Origin: JAGVSR01 sp963786675
Lineage (GTDB): Bacteria; Pseudomonadota; Alphaproteobacteria; Rhizobiales; Hyphomicrobiaceae
Reading direction: 5' to 3'
NCBI GenBank assembly: GCA_963786675.1
Contig: CAWAZY010000002.1
Coordinates: 322,368 to 386,367, forward strand
Length of the DNA: 64,000 nt
Translations under genes and position numbers: made by a program
Shown here: in pieces, positions 1 to 9,137 of the stretch
How positions within the stretch are numbered: position 1 is the stretch's first letter
How the letters are laid out: each line of letters starts with the position of its first letter
Notes under the pieces: model-generated
The model's database searches: none
What the model was told of the DNA's origin: nothing
What the model saw: the letters and a program-made list of their open reading frames with translations, nothing else

Positions 1-1
1 C

Positions 2-589
2 GACATCGACCCCAAGGACAAGAAGAAGAAGGCTGCCGCGGCCCGTGCGCCCGCCGAGCGCCTCCAGGCTTACGAAGGTATCGTCATTGCCCGCGCTGGC
101 GCCGGCATCAACGAGAGCTTCACCGTCCGCAAGATTTCCTACGGCGAAGGCGTCGAGCGCGTCTTCCCGATCTACTCCCCGCACATCGCCGAAATCGAAG
201 TTTTGCGCCGTGGCCGCGTCCGTCGCGCCAAGCTTTACTATCTGCGCGGTCTGCGCGGTAAGGCTGCCCGTATCTTCGAACGCACCGATGCGCGCGCTCG
301 CAAGTTGAACGCGGCCTGGAAGGGCTTCAAGAAGCCGAAGGGCGAGGCTGAGGATCTGACGCAGATTACCGGCATCGACACGCTGCTCGCTGGCCGTATG
401 AAGCAGCTGAACCTCTACAAGCTCGAGCAGATTGCCAACATTTCCGACGAAGACATCGGCAACGTCGAAGGCGCGCTGAACATCGACGGCCGCTTCGAGA
501 AGCAGGACTGGATCGGTCAGGCCCGCGCGCTGTTGACCGCCGCCGAAGCACCTGCCGAAGAGACCCCTGAGGCCGAGGCGCAGTCGTAA
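2..589 (+). CDS. rplS: 50S ribosomal protein L19 with C-terminal helix-hairpin-helix extension (5' partial)
   Basis: The reading frame is open from the left edge, so the N-terminus lies outside the window. The first part has the L19 core: the stretch YEGIVIARAGAGINESFTVR, then VERVFPIYSPHIAEIEVLRRG and the basic RRAKLYYLRGLRGKAAR. L19 sits at the interface of the 30S and 50S subunits. The protein does not stop where L19 normally ends at about 115-120 residues. It continues for roughly 80 residues with a helix-hairpin-helix-like segment (LTQITGIDTLLAGRMKQL, then LEQIANISDEDIGNVEGALN) and an acidic Glu/Ala tail. A similar tail is known on ribosomal protein L21 of some alphaproteobacteria. A strong terminator follows directly. 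Confidence 0.93.
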   Translation, partial: DIDPKDKKKKAAAARAPAERLQAYEGIVIARAGAGINESFTVRKISYGEGVERVFPIYSPHIAEIEVLRRGRVRRAKLYYLRGLRGKAARIFERTDARARKLNAAWKGFKKPKGEAEDLTQITGIDTLLAGRMKQLNLYKLEQIANISDEDIGNVEGALNIDGRFEKQDWIGQARALLTAAEAPAEETPEAEAQS

Positions 590-616
590 GACCCGCACGT
601 TGGTTCGCACTAATCA

Positions 617-644
617 AGCGGCGGCCTTGCGGCCGCCGCTTTTC
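617..644 (+). terminator. Rho-independent terminator after rplS
   Basis: A perfect 10-bp GC-rich stem (AGCGGCGGCC with its complement, loop TTGC) is followed by a short T run, 28 bases after the rplS stop codon. It separates rplS from map. Confidence 0.85.
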
Positions 645-741
645 ATTTGCCACAGTCCCACTGGACACCGGGCGTCTACATTGGCGGCCGTCGTGTTTTC
701 AGGTAGACTTTTCCCTGTCGTGACCCACGAGATCATCATCC

Positions 742-1566
742 ATGTCGAACGTTGAAGTCTCGCGTATCCTGCAACGCGATACCGGCATCAAGCTGCACGG
801 TCCCGAAGCCTTCGCCGGCATGCGCAAGGCGGGCCAACTGGCCGCCGCCGCACTCGATATGCTGACACCGCATGTTCAGCCCGGCGTGCCGACGGACCAC
901 CTCGACGATCTTGTCATGGCCTTTGCGCGCGAGCACGGCGCCATTCCAGCGCCGCTTAACTACCGCGGCTTTCCCAAAGGTATCTGCACGTCCGTCAATC
1001 ATGTCGTGTGCCACGGCATTCCCGGGCCCAAACCCCTGAAGGAAGGCGACATCGTCAACATCGACGTGACGCTGATCGTCGATGGATGGCACGGCGATAC
1101 CAGCCGGATGTATCCGGTTGGCGAAATTTCGCGCAAAGCGGAGCGCCTCATCGAAGTCACCTACGAATGCCTGATGCGCGCCATCGCCGTGGTGAAGCCC
1201 GGCGTCTCGACCGGCAAGATTGGCGCCGTGATCCAGGAATTCGCCGAGGGCGAGCGTTGTAGCGTGGTCCGCGATTTCTGCGGCCATGGCCTCGGCCGCG
1301 TGTTTCACGATAAGCCGAATATTCTGCACTACGGCGAGGAACATGACGGCGTCCCCATGCAGGCCGGAATGTTCTTCACGATCGAGCCGATGATTAATCT
1401 CGGCAAATCGGCGGTTAAGGTGCTGCCGGACGGCTGGACCGCCGTCACGCGCGACCGCGAACTTTCCGCCCAGTTCGAGCATACAATTGGTGTGACCGAA
1501 ACCGGGTGCGAGATCTTCACCACCTCGCCGGCCGGGTTCAATTGCCCGCCCTATCACACGGCCTGA
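742..1566 (+). CDS. map: Type I methionine aminopeptidase
   Basis: Removes the initiator methionine from nascent cytosolic proteins and is a dinuclear metal enzyme. The 274-residue protein has all five metal ligands of the pita-bread fold: D108 (NIDVT), D119 (HGDTSRM), H182 (GHGLGR), E215 (TIEPM) and E246 (FEHT), plus the substrate-contacting H91 (CHGIP). Length is normal for the type I enzyme of alphaproteobacteria. radC follows 23 bases downstream on the same strand, a neighbourhood common in this class. Confidence 0.96.
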   Translation: MSNVEVSRILQRDTGIKLHGPEAFAGMRKAGQLAAAALDMLTPHVQPGVPTDHLDDLVMAFAREHGAIPAPLNYRGFPKGICTSVNHVVCHGIPGPKPLKEGDIVNIDVTLIVDGWHGDTSRMYPVGEISRKAERLIEVTYECLMRAIAVVKPGVSTGKIGAVIQEFAEGERCSVVRDFCGHGLGRVFHDKPNILHYGEEHDGVPMQAGMFFTIEPMINLGKSAVKVLPDGWTAVTRDRELSAQFEHTIGVTETGCEIFTTSPAGFNCPPYHTA

Positions 1567-1589
1567 GGCGAACAGCGGAACATCTGGCC

Positions 1590-2387
1590 ATGGCGGACGG
1601 CGGACAGGATGACGAAACCTCTCCGCCTGGGCCGCCAGCGCCACCCCGCGCCGCCAAGTCCGCGCCCGATGGCAACGCGGACGAAACCCAAGGCGGACTT
1701 TTTGAAAGCGCCGGGCTTCCGCTTCATTCGGGACATCGTCAAAGGCTGCGCGAACGATTTCGCAATGGCGGGGCGGACGCCCTGCCTGATTACGAACTGC
1801 TGGAACTGGTCCTCTTCCGCGCCATCGCACGCCGTGACACCAAGGACCTCGCCAAACGACTCATCGCCCGTTTCGGATCGTTCGCCGAAGTGATCCACGC
1901 CCCGGAAGTGCGCCTCAAGGAGGTGCAGGGCGTCGGCGACAGCGTGGTGGCCGAACTGAAACTCATCCGCGCGGCCGCCACCCGTCTTGCCCGGAGCGGC
2001 GTCGTACACCGTCCGCTGCTCTCGTCGGGCACCGAGGTCGTGGCCTATCTCACAACCGCGCAAGCCTACGAGCACCGTGAGCAGTTCCGCATCCTGTTTC
2101 TCGACAAGAAGAACAAACTCATCGCCGACGAAATCCAGGGCCAGGGCACCGTCGATCACACGCCCGTCTACGTCCGCGAGGTCGTGAAGCGCGCTTTGGA
2201 ACTGTCGGCGACCGCCATCATCCTGGTGCACAATCACCCGTCCGGCGACCCCACACCATCGCGCGCCGACATCGACATGACCAAGCTCATCATCGACGCC
2301 GGCCGTCCCCTGGGCGTACAGGTTCACGATCACATCATCGTCGGACGGCATGGCCACGCCAGCATGCGCGCCTTGCGTCTGATCTAG
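1590..2387 (+). CDS. radC: RadC family protein (JAMM/MPN+ domain)
   Basis: A 265-residue protein with an N-terminal helix-hairpin-helix region (LKEVQGVGDSVVAELKLI) and a C-terminal JAMM metalloprotease-like domain. The zinc ligands are in HNHPSGDPTPSRAD (H214, H216, D227). The historic link to DNA repair is disputed and the biochemical function is unsettled. I start at the ATG at 1590, 23 bases after the map stop. An in-frame upstream start at 1506 would overlap map and add a sequence not typical of the family. The first 35 or so residues are Pro/Ala-rich and probably disordered. Confidence 0.9.
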   Translation: MADGGQDDETSPPGPPAPPRAAKSAPDGNADETQGGLFESAGLPLHSGHRQRLRERFRNGGADALPDYELLELVLFRAIARRDTKDLAKRLIARFGSFAEVIHAPEVRLKEVQGVGDSVVAELKLIRAAATRLARSGVVHRPLLSSGTEVVAYLTTAQAYEHREQFRILFLDKKNKLIADEIQGQGTVDHTPVYVREVVKRALELSATAIILVHNHPSGDPTPSRADIDMTKLIIDAGRPLGVQVHDHIIVGRHGHASMRALRLI

Positions 2388-2497
2388 GTAAGTCGCGCCC
2401 CCAAAATTCGGAGCATAAGAGCTGATCCCCCGATTGCCGCGGGGCCGGCGCAGGACTAGCTTCCCATTTTCCGCGAAAGATCTTCTGGAGGTTTCCC

Positions 2498-2827
2498 ATG
2501 CGCACGGCGATCCTGTTTCTCACGGTGGGTATGGTCCTGAGCCCGGTCTTGGCCCACGCCCAGGATTCAGGGATGGCCGGCATGCACGATCAGCAACGTG
2601 AAGGCGGCAAGACGTGCTTCACGGATCACTATCACTGGGGCAACGGTGAGGGACTGTCGAAGGCGTCGGCGCAGAAAGCCGCCATCCGGTCGTGGATCGA
2701 CTTCACATCGCTGGAGTACGGCAACCGCTGGGCCAGCTTTGCCAACTCTGCCAGCAAGAAGACCAGTTACACGAAAGAAGCGAAAGGCTGGAGTGCTACC
2801 GTTGAATCCCGGCCCTGCAGGCGCTAA
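2498..2827 (+). CDS. Small secreted protein of unknown function
   Basis: The 109-residue product has a clear signal peptide (hydrophobic core AILFLTVGMVLSPVL, cleavage expected after AHA). The mature part is rich in Trp and Tyr, with motifs CFTDHYHWGNGEG, AIRSWIDFTSLEYG and a C-terminal ESRPCRR. Two cysteines could form a disulfide. A GGAGG ribosome binding site lies 6 bases before the ATG (TCTGGAGGTTTCCCATG). It resembles short conserved exported proteins of Hyphomicrobiales whose role is not known. I make no functional call beyond export. It converges with hrpB. Confidence 0.75.
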   Translation: MRTAILFLTVGMVLSPVLAHAQDSGMAGMHDQQREGGKTCFTDHYHWGNGEGLSKASAQKAAIRSWIDFTSLEYGNRWASFANSASKKTSYTKEAKGWSATVESRPCRR

Positions 2828-2854
2828 GCCTGAATTGCGCGCACCAATCGTTCG

Positions 2855-5365
2855 TCAGGTCCCGCGCGGCTTGGCACGTGCGGTCGGTGCGGCGTGGGCT
2901 GGATCGTCCGGCCAGGGATGACGCGGATAGCGCCCTTTCATCTCCGACTTCACCGCGCTCCACGACCCGGCCCAGAAGCCCGGCAGATCCCGCGTGATCT
3001 GGATCGGCCGGTGCGCGGGCGACAGCAGGTTGAGCGTCAGCGGCAACCGGCCATTGGCGATGGCCGGATGTGCCGTCAGTCCGAACAGTTCCTGCACACG
3101 GATCGCGAGCGCGGGTGCGCCCGCACCGTCGTAATCGATGGCGTGGCGGTTGCCGGTCGGGGCTTCGAAATGTGTCGGCGCCTCCGCGTCCAGGCGGCGC
3201 TTCAAGTCCCACGGGATTAACGCATCGAGTGCCGCCGCCATCTGATCCGCCGAGATTTCACTGACTTTCGTGATCCCGGTCAGGAACGGTGCCAGCCATT
3301 CGACGGCCGTGCCGATGAGCGCGGCGTCGCTGAGATCGGGCCAGGACGACTGCGGGCCTTCAGCCGCGCGCAGGAACGCCACCCGGTGGCGCAACTGGTT
3401 CTGCGCTTTGGTCCATGGAAGACTTTCCGGCTCCAAGTTTCGCAAGGCCCGCCGCCAGCAGCGCCGCCGTTTCCGGACCCGGCTGGACTTGGCGCTGCTC
3501 GCTGCCCAGCGTGATCGCATCGAGCCGGCGCACCCGGCGCGCACGCACGGCCCGCGCATCCGGATCGAAGGTCAGCGCTTCGGTCTCCGTGATGCGCTCC
3601 CCCGCGATCTCGACGATCTCAGCCTCGCTGATCCGCGCCGCGAGCAGAATGCGGGTCGCGGCGGCGGACCCCTGCAATTCCGCGACGACAAGGTAGGGAG
3701 ATTGGGCGAGGGAATCGGATGGATCGAGCGCACCGCCGCGCCCGCCCGCCAGCAGAAACTGCCCCGGCGCGCCGCGCGCCTTGGCAATCCGATCCGGATA
3801 GGCGAGCATGAGCAGCGCCGCGGCGGAAGGCCCGCTCGCACCTTGGCCGCCGCTCGTCCGACCTGCGACTTGACCCGCGGCGGCGATGGCGGACCGTGCC
3901 CAGCCTGCCGCCATGCGGCGCATGTCTTCGGCGCGCCGCGCGCGATCGCGACGGAAGGCCACGAGCCGGTGGTCCAGATCGGCGTCATTGCCGCCCAGAC
4001 CACGCTCGACCAACAGCGCCGCGATGTCGGCGGCGGTCGCGGCAGCATCCCGGCTGATCCGGGCCGCGGCGATGACCATGGCAGCCAACCGGGGCGGCAG
4101 CGGCAAGGCGCGCATGCGCTGTCCGTCCCGCGTCAGCCGCCCGTCCGCGTCGAGCGCGCCGATGGCCACGAGGTCGGCCCGCGCCGCCGTAACAGCCGCC
4201 GGCGACGGTGGATCGAGCCACGAAAGTTGTGCCGGGTCCGTGACGCCCCATTCGGCGCAATCGAGCAGCAGACCCGACAGATCGGCGGCCCGGATTTCCG
4301 GTTCGGTGAAAGGCCGCAGACTGGCGGTCTGCGGTTCGTCCCAGAGTCGGTAGCACACACCGGGCTCCGTCCGTCCCGCACGGCCCCGGCGCTGATCGGC
4401 GGAGGCACGCGAAACACGCACGGTTTCTAGCCGTGTCACGCCCGCATCGGGCTCATAGCGCGGGATGCGTTGCAGCCCACTGTCGATGACGACCCGCACG
4501 CCTTCGATGGTCAGCGACGTCTCGGCAATCGCGGTGGCGAGCACCACCTTGCGGCGGCCCGGGTGGCGCGGGCGCGACGGCGTCCGATTGCGCGGCACCG
4601 TCCATGGCGCCATAGAGCGGCGCGACGAGAACCGCCGGATCATCGATGCGTTCGCGCAGGCGCTCCTCAACGCGTCGGATTTCGCCCTGCCCGGGCAGAA
4701 ACGCCAGCAGCGACCCAGGTTCCGCACGCAGCGCCCGCACGATGGCGTCCGCCATCTGGTCCTCGATCCGCCGGTTGGGATCGCGGCCGAGATAGCGGGT
4801 ATCGATGGGAAAGGCCCGGCCTTCGCTGGCGATGACCGGCGCTTCCCCCAGCAGTGTCGCGACGCGCGCGCCATCGAGCGTCGCCGACATGACAAGGATG
4901 CGCAGATCGTCACGCAGGGCCTGCTGGCTATCGAGCGCCAGGGCTAGGCCGAGGTCGGCGTCAAGCGAGCGCTCGTGGAATTCATCGAACAGAACCGCTG
5001 CCACACCCTCCAGGCCCGGATCGTCGAGGATCATGCGCGTGAACACGCCTTCGGTAATCACCTCGATGCGCGTCTTCGGGCCGGTCTTGGAGATCAATCG
5101 CGCTCTGAGGCCGATGGTCTCTCCGACGCTCTCGCCCAAAGTGCGCGCCATGAATTCCGCAGCACCACGCGCAGCGATGCGGCGCGGTTCCAGGACCAGA
5201 TATCCGCCGTCCGGAAATCCATGGCTCGTCGATAAGTGCGAGGGGCACGCGCGTCGTCTTGCCAGCGCCGGGCGGGGCCACCAGCACGGCTTTCTGATCT
5301 GCCCTCAGGGCCGACGTGAGATCGCCAAGCACCGCATCGATGGGCAGGGGTGTGCCGGGCGTCAT
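2855..5365 (-). pseudogene. hrpB: ATP-dependent helicase HrpB, three apparent frameshifts
   Basis: A DEAH-box helicase related to the HrpA/HrpB RNA helicases. In order: Walker A APPGAGKTT, the DEFH box (FDEFHERS), motif III (MSAT), the C-terminal helicase motif (SADQRRGRAGRTEPG) and the HrpB-specific C-terminal domain ending near 2858. The gene runs through three frames, with shifts at about 5195-5220, at CCCGGG (4558-4563) and at TTT (3438-3440). Each is cured by removing one base, giving about 835 residues, which is the normal HrpB length. The ATG at 5365 lies just after the rpe stop. I think the organism has an intact gene and the sequence carries insertion errors, but true decay cannot be excluded. 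Confidence 0.85.
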
Positions 5366-5371
5366 TGCCAA

Positions 5372-6058
5372 TCAGGCGACGCGGGACTTGGCGGCGGTCG
5401 CGGACTGCCGGATCGCGGCGATATTGGCGCGGTAGTGATCGGCGCTCCCGCCCTTGAAAACCGCAGAGCCGGCGACGAGCACGTTGGCCCCGGCCGCGAC
5501 CACCGATCCCGCCGTCTCCGGCGTGACGCCACCGTCGACCTCGATGTCGATCGGGCGCGCACCCGCGAGAGCTTTCACGGCTTTGATCTTGTCCAGCATG
5601 GCGGGGATGAAGGCCTGACCGCCGAAGCCGGGGTTCACGGTCATGATGAGGATGAGATCGAGCCGGTCCACGACGTGCTCAATGGCGCTGACCGGCGTTG
5701 AGGGATTGAGCGACACGCCGGCCTTCTTGCCGAGCGCGCGGATAGCCTGCAGCGACCGGTCGAGATGCGGACCGGCTTCCGCGTGGACCGTGATGATGTC
5801 GGCGCCTGCCTCGGCGAACGCGGCGAGGTAGGGGTCGCACGGCGCGATCATGAGATGGCAGTCGAACACCTTCGGTGATGCGCCGCGGATCGCCTTGATG
5901 ACCGGCGGTCCAAACGTGATGTTGGGCACGAAATGGCCATCCATGACGTCGAGGTGGATCCAGTCCGCGCCGGCACTATCCACGGCGCTGACTTCCGCAC
6001 CGAGCCGGGCGAAATCGGCCGAGAGGATGGACGGGGCGATGAGCACAGGCCGGGGCAT
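5372..6058 (-). CDS. rpe: Ribulose-phosphate 3-epimerase
   Basis: Interconverts ribulose-5-phosphate and xylulose-5-phosphate in the pentose phosphate and Calvin pathways. The 228-residue TIM barrel shows APSILSADFARLG, the metal-binding LDVMDGHFVPNITFGP, MTVNPGFGGQ and the phosphate-binding DGGV. It is the third gene of a minus-strand fbp-prkB-rpe run, so it probably supplies or drains ribulose-5-phosphate for phosphoribulokinase. hrpB begins 6 bases after its stop. Confidence 0.96.
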   Translation of the reverse strand: MPRPVLIAPSILSADFARLGAEVSAVDSAGADWIHLDVMDGHFVPNITFGPPVIKAIRGASPKVFDCHLMIAPCDPYLAAFAEAGADIITVHAEAGPHLDRSLQAIRALGKKAGVSLNPSTPVSAIEHVVDRLDLILIMTVNPGFGGQAFIPAMLDKIKAVKALAGARPIDIEVDGGVTPETAGSVVAAGANVLVAGSAVFKGGSADHYRANIAAIRQSATAAKSRVA

Positions 6059-6207
6059 GTTCGGCTCCTTGCGGTCAGATCACAGCGGGACGCCGCTGCG
6101 CCCTCGCAGACCGGTACACGCGGCGGGTTCCCCCTGCAAGCGCCCGCGGAGCGATAGCCACTGTTTTGGACCCTGATCGCGGGTCCGCTGCTCGAGGGGA
6201 TCGGCTC

Positions 6208-7086
6208 CTAGAAGAATGTCCGGCGCTTGCGTTCCATGAGCTGCAGGATCATCGGCGTCAGAATCAGCTGCATGGCCAGATCGAGCTTGCTGCCGGGGAT
6301 CACGATTGAGTTGGCCCGCGACATGAAGCTGTCCTTGATCATCGAGCACAGATACGAGAAGTCGATTCCGCGCGGCGACTTGAAGCGGATCACGACCATC
6401 GACTCATCGGGTGTCGGAATCCAGCGGGCCACGAACGGATTGGACGTATCGACCGTTGGGATGCGCTGGAAGTTGATATCCGTCTCGGTGAACTGCGGGC
6501 AGATGTACTTCACATAGTCCGGCATGCGCCGCAGGATCGTCGTCATCACGTCGTCGGTGGAATAGCCGCGGTCCTTGCGGTCGCGATGGATCTTCTGGAT
6601 CCATTCCAGATTGATGACCGGCACCACACCGATCTTCAGATCGGCGAACTTGGCGATGTTCACGTTGTCGGTGACGGTGGCACCGTGGAGGCCTTCGTAG
6701 AACAGCAGATCGGTCCCGTAGGGAATCTCCTCCCAATCCGTGAAGGTACCCGGCGCCGCACCGAACTTCTCTGCTTCTGCCTCGTCGTGGATATAGTGCC
6801 GGGTCTTGGCGCTGCCGATTTCGCCATAGGAGCGGAACGCCTGCTCCAGCTCCTTCAGCAGATTGGCTTCAGTACCAAAATGCGAAAAGTTCTGATTGCC
6901 CGCTTCTTCCGCCGCCTTCATGGCGGCATCCATTTCCTCGCGGTCATAGCGATGAAAGGCATCGCCTTCGATAAATGCGGAATTCAGGCCTTCGCGCCGG
7001 AAAATCTGCTCGAACGTCCGCTTGACTGACGACGTGCCGGCCCCTGACGAGCCGGTGACGGAAATGATCGGATGCTTGGCAGACAT
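6208..7086 (-). CDS. prkB: Phosphoribulokinase
   Basis: Phosphorylates ribulose-5-phosphate to ribulose-1,5-bisphosphate with ATP. The protein begins MSAKHPIISVTGSSGAGTSS, with the P-loop in the proteobacterial (CbbP) form, and is 292 residues long, normal for that class. The reading frame stays open upstream of 7086 but that part overlaps fbp and is not conserved, so the ATG at 7086 is chosen. fbp lies 22 bases upstream and rpe 149 bases downstream. No RuBisCO gene is visible. In serine-cycle methylotrophs such as Methylobacterium extorquens this enzyme makes a signal metabolite sensed by the LysR regulator QscR; the same role here is an inference. Confidence 0.95.
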   Translation of the reverse strand: MSAKHPIISVTGSSGAGTSSVKRTFEQIFRREGLNSAFIEGDAFHRYDREEMDAAMKAAEEAGNQNFSHFGTEANLLKELEQAFRSYGEIGSAKTRHYIHDEAEAEKFGAAPGTFTDWEEIPYGTDLLFYEGLHGATVTDNVNIAKFADLKIGVVPVINLEWIQKIHRDRKDRGYSTDDVMTTILRRMPDYVKYICPQFTETDINFQRIPTVDTSNPFVARWIPTPDESMVVIRFKSPRGIDFSYLCSMIKDSFMSRANSIVIPGSKLDLAMQLILTPMILQLMERKRRTFF

Positions 7087-7108
7087 CTCTTGCTTGCTCG
7101 CTCTTTGA

Positions 7109-8149
7109 TTAGGTTCGGAAAAGGCCGCGATTGCTGAACAGGGGCGACAGTTCGCCGGGGCCGTGCGGTTCGTGGTGCAGGCGCACGACATACTCGACCT
7201 CGGCTTTGGAGCCGGCGACGATGGGCGTGCGCTGGTGGATGCTCTGCGGGACGATATCGAGAATGCGTTCCCGCCCGGTCGACGCCGCGCCGCCCGCCTG
7301 CTCGATGATGAAGGCCAGCGGATTGGCCTCATAGATGAGGCGCAGGCGTCCGAGCGCATAACCATCGCGCAGGTCGCCGGGATAGAGGAACACGCCGCCG
7401 CGATTGAGAATGCGATAGATGTCGGATACGGGCGTGGCCGTCCAGCGCATGTTGAAATCCTTGCCGCGTGGCCCGTCGCGGCCCTGCAGCAGGTCGTCCA
7501 CATAGATGCGCAGGCAGTCTTCCCAATGCCGGTAGTTGGAGCTGTTGATCGCGAATTCCGACGTGACGGTCGGCACGGCGACGCTGAGGGCGGTCCGCAC
7601 GAATTGATCCGTCGCGGGATCCAGCGTGAAGATCTGCGTGCCGGCTCCGACGGTCAGCACGAGGCTCGTGAACGTCCCGTACACGACGAACCCGGCAGCG
7701 AGTTGCTGGGTCCCCGGCTGCATGAAGCTGGACGCGTCCGCGCCGTTGGCCATGGCAGGCAGCACCGTGAAAATGGTGCCGAGCGGTACGTTGGCGTCCA
7801 CATTCGACGAGCCATCGATCGGATCGACCGCGACCGCCAGGTCGCCGTCCTGGTTGATCGGCAAGGCCGCATCGAGCTCTTCGGAGGCAAAGGCGGCGAC
7901 AGGGCAGGCACGCAGGGCGGCGATGATCGTTTCGTTGGCCAGGACGTCGATCTGTTTTTGAGGATCCACCCCGCTTTGCTTGCCGGTGGACGCGCCCATC
8001 GCGCCGGCCAGAGGCCCCTTGCGGACGAGGGCGGAAATCTCACGGCAGGCATCGGCGATACCGCTGACCGTGCGCGCCACCTTGATCCGGGCTTCATCAG
8101 CCTTGGCCCAGCGTTCAAGATAGTCCTTCAAGTCAATGCATTCGGTCAT
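7109..8149 (-). CDS. fbp: Class I fructose-1,6-bisphosphatase
   Basis: Hydrolyses fructose-1,6-bisphosphate to fructose-6-phosphate in gluconeogenesis and the Calvin cycle. The 346-residue protein carries the metal-binding DPIDGSSNVD motif and the sugar-phosphate-binding region NRGGVFLYPGD. The start MTECIDLKDYLERW at 8149 matches the family; an upstream in-frame ATG at 8197 adds an unconserved stretch. It is the first gene of the fbp-prkB-rpe group and shares a 213-bp divergent control region with the HlyC-like gene. A regulatory palindrome lies 110 bases upstream of its start. Confidence 0.95.
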   Translation of the reverse strand: MTECIDLKDYLERWAKADEARIKVARTVSGIADACREISALVRKGPLAGAMGASTGKQSGVDPQKQIDVLANETIIAALRACPVAAFASEELDAALPINQDGDLAVAVDPIDGSSNVDANVPLGTIFTVLPAMANGADASSFMQPGTQQLAAGFVVYGTFTSLVLTVGAGTQIFTLDPATDQFVRTALSVAVPTVTSEFAINSSNYRHWEDCLRIYVDDLLQGRDGPRGKDFNMRWTATPVSDIYRILNRGGVFLYPGDLRDGYALGRLRLIYEANPLAFIIEQAGGAASTGRERILDIVPQSIHQRTPIVAGSKAEVEYVVRLHHEPHGPGELSPLFSNRGLFRT

Positions 8150-8258
8150 TCGTTTTCCAAGTGTGCAGGCTATTAATCCGCGGCGGGCGGGACGCATCCG
8201 CTCGACGCCACCGGCATTCGACGGCTCGCGGGTCGGGAATGCAACACATGTTCCGCTC

Positions 8259-8282
8259 AGAATAGTGAAATTTCACTATTCT
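8259..8282. promoter_or_regulatory. Perfect 24-bp palindrome in divergent promoter region
   Basis: A perfect inverted repeat with centre GTGAAATTTCAC and no mismatch over 24 bases, between fbp (minus) and the HlyC-like gene (plus). The half-site CACTATT at 8274-8280 recurs at 8299-8305, 25 bases on. The palindrome contains the T-N11-A spacing typical of LysR-type regulators, so a CbbR- or QscR-like operator is possible. No T run follows, which argues against a terminator. Regulator identity is inference. Confidence 0.6.
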
Positions 8283-8362
8283 TTCGGGCGGCTCGCTGCA
8301 CTATTAAGGTATTAGACCTCGTATTTTTGCCCGTTTACCTATTGCTTGGCCTGGAGCGATCC

Positions 8363-8890
8363 ATGACATCCGAGACCACGAACACCTCCGCCTCGGCGAA
8401 AGCTGAACTGGAAAAGACCGAACTTCAGAAGAGGGCCGGTGTCGCCAAGCAGATCGCGGCGTCCTTCGGTGAAATCGTGACGCTTTTACTGCGCTCGCAA
8501 ACCGACCGGAAGCGGCCGATTGAAGATCTCGAATGGATGGTCATCCCCGCGCTTCAGACCGGGCAATTCGCCATTGCGGATGCCCAGTCAAAGGAAAGCG
8601 GCATGGTTGTACCTGTCGGCGCGGTCCTGTGGGCGATGGTGTCTGAAAGCGTCGACCAGAGGCTCAGTCAGGACCTCGATCAGCCCATGCGCCTCTCTCC
8701 GCAAGAATGGCGTTCTGGAAACATCCCCTGGGTCATGGCGGCGTTCGGCGACACCAAAGTCGTCGGCGGATTGCTCCAGCAACTAGCCGCCAACGTGTTC
8801 AAGTCGGCTCCGGCCAAAATGCGGGCACGCAACGCGGAAGGAAAGCCGTTCGTCGGCCGTCTGGAACTCGCCCCTCCTGCAAGCTCCTGA
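8363..8890 (+). CDS. HlyC-like toxin-activating lysine acyltransferase
   Basis: The family transfers fatty acyl groups from acyl-ACP to lysines of RTX proteins before type I secretion. The 175-residue product matches it in the central part: DLEWMVIPALQTGQFAIADA, WRSGNIPWVMAAFGD and a C-terminal VGRLE. The family Asp is kept (D130 in AFGD). The catalytic His of E. coli HlyC (SPLHR) falls at D48 in RSQTDRK, so the canonical nucleophile or base is absent. A GGAG site 7 bases before the ATG at 8363 decides the start over an in-frame TTG at 8327. The type I secretion genes follow, but no RTX substrate is visible. Confidence 0.8.
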   Translation: MTSETTNTSASAKAELEKTELQKRAGVAKQIAASFGEIVTLLLRSQTDRKRPIEDLEWMVIPALQTGQFAIADAQSKESGMVVPVGAVLWAMVSESVDQRLSQDLDQPMRLSPQEWRSGNIPWVMAAFGDTKVVGGLLQQLAANVFKSAPAKMRARNAEGKPFVGRLELAPPASS

Positions 8891-9137
8891 GCCTGCTCCG
8901 GTACCTAGCCGCCGGCCCTGCGCAGGCACCCGGTTCAAGGACGGCAAGTCCCGCCAGCACAACAGCATAGTCGCCCGATCCAAGCACCGGGCGGAATTTT
9001 TCATGCAACCGGGCCTCGCAAGCCTGATACGCGCCTGAAAATTAACAGTATACATTGCATGCTATGCGGTCCGCCCACGCGCCTTTTCGCGCGCCTGCGG
9101 AGGCACCGCAGAGGGTCAAGCAGTCAGTGGCGTGCGT

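Noticed and set aside
3270..4430. A 386-codon open frame on the plus strand
   Set aside because: Antisense to hrpB, Arg/Gly-rich and without domain features.
2855..5365. Programmed ribosomal frameshifting in hrpB
   Set aside because: Three separate shifts in one gene at non-slippery short runs, plus similar shifts in seven other unrelated genes, fit base errors better.
7163..8176. A 337-codon open frame on the plus strand
   Set aside because: Antisense to fbp, which is unambiguous.
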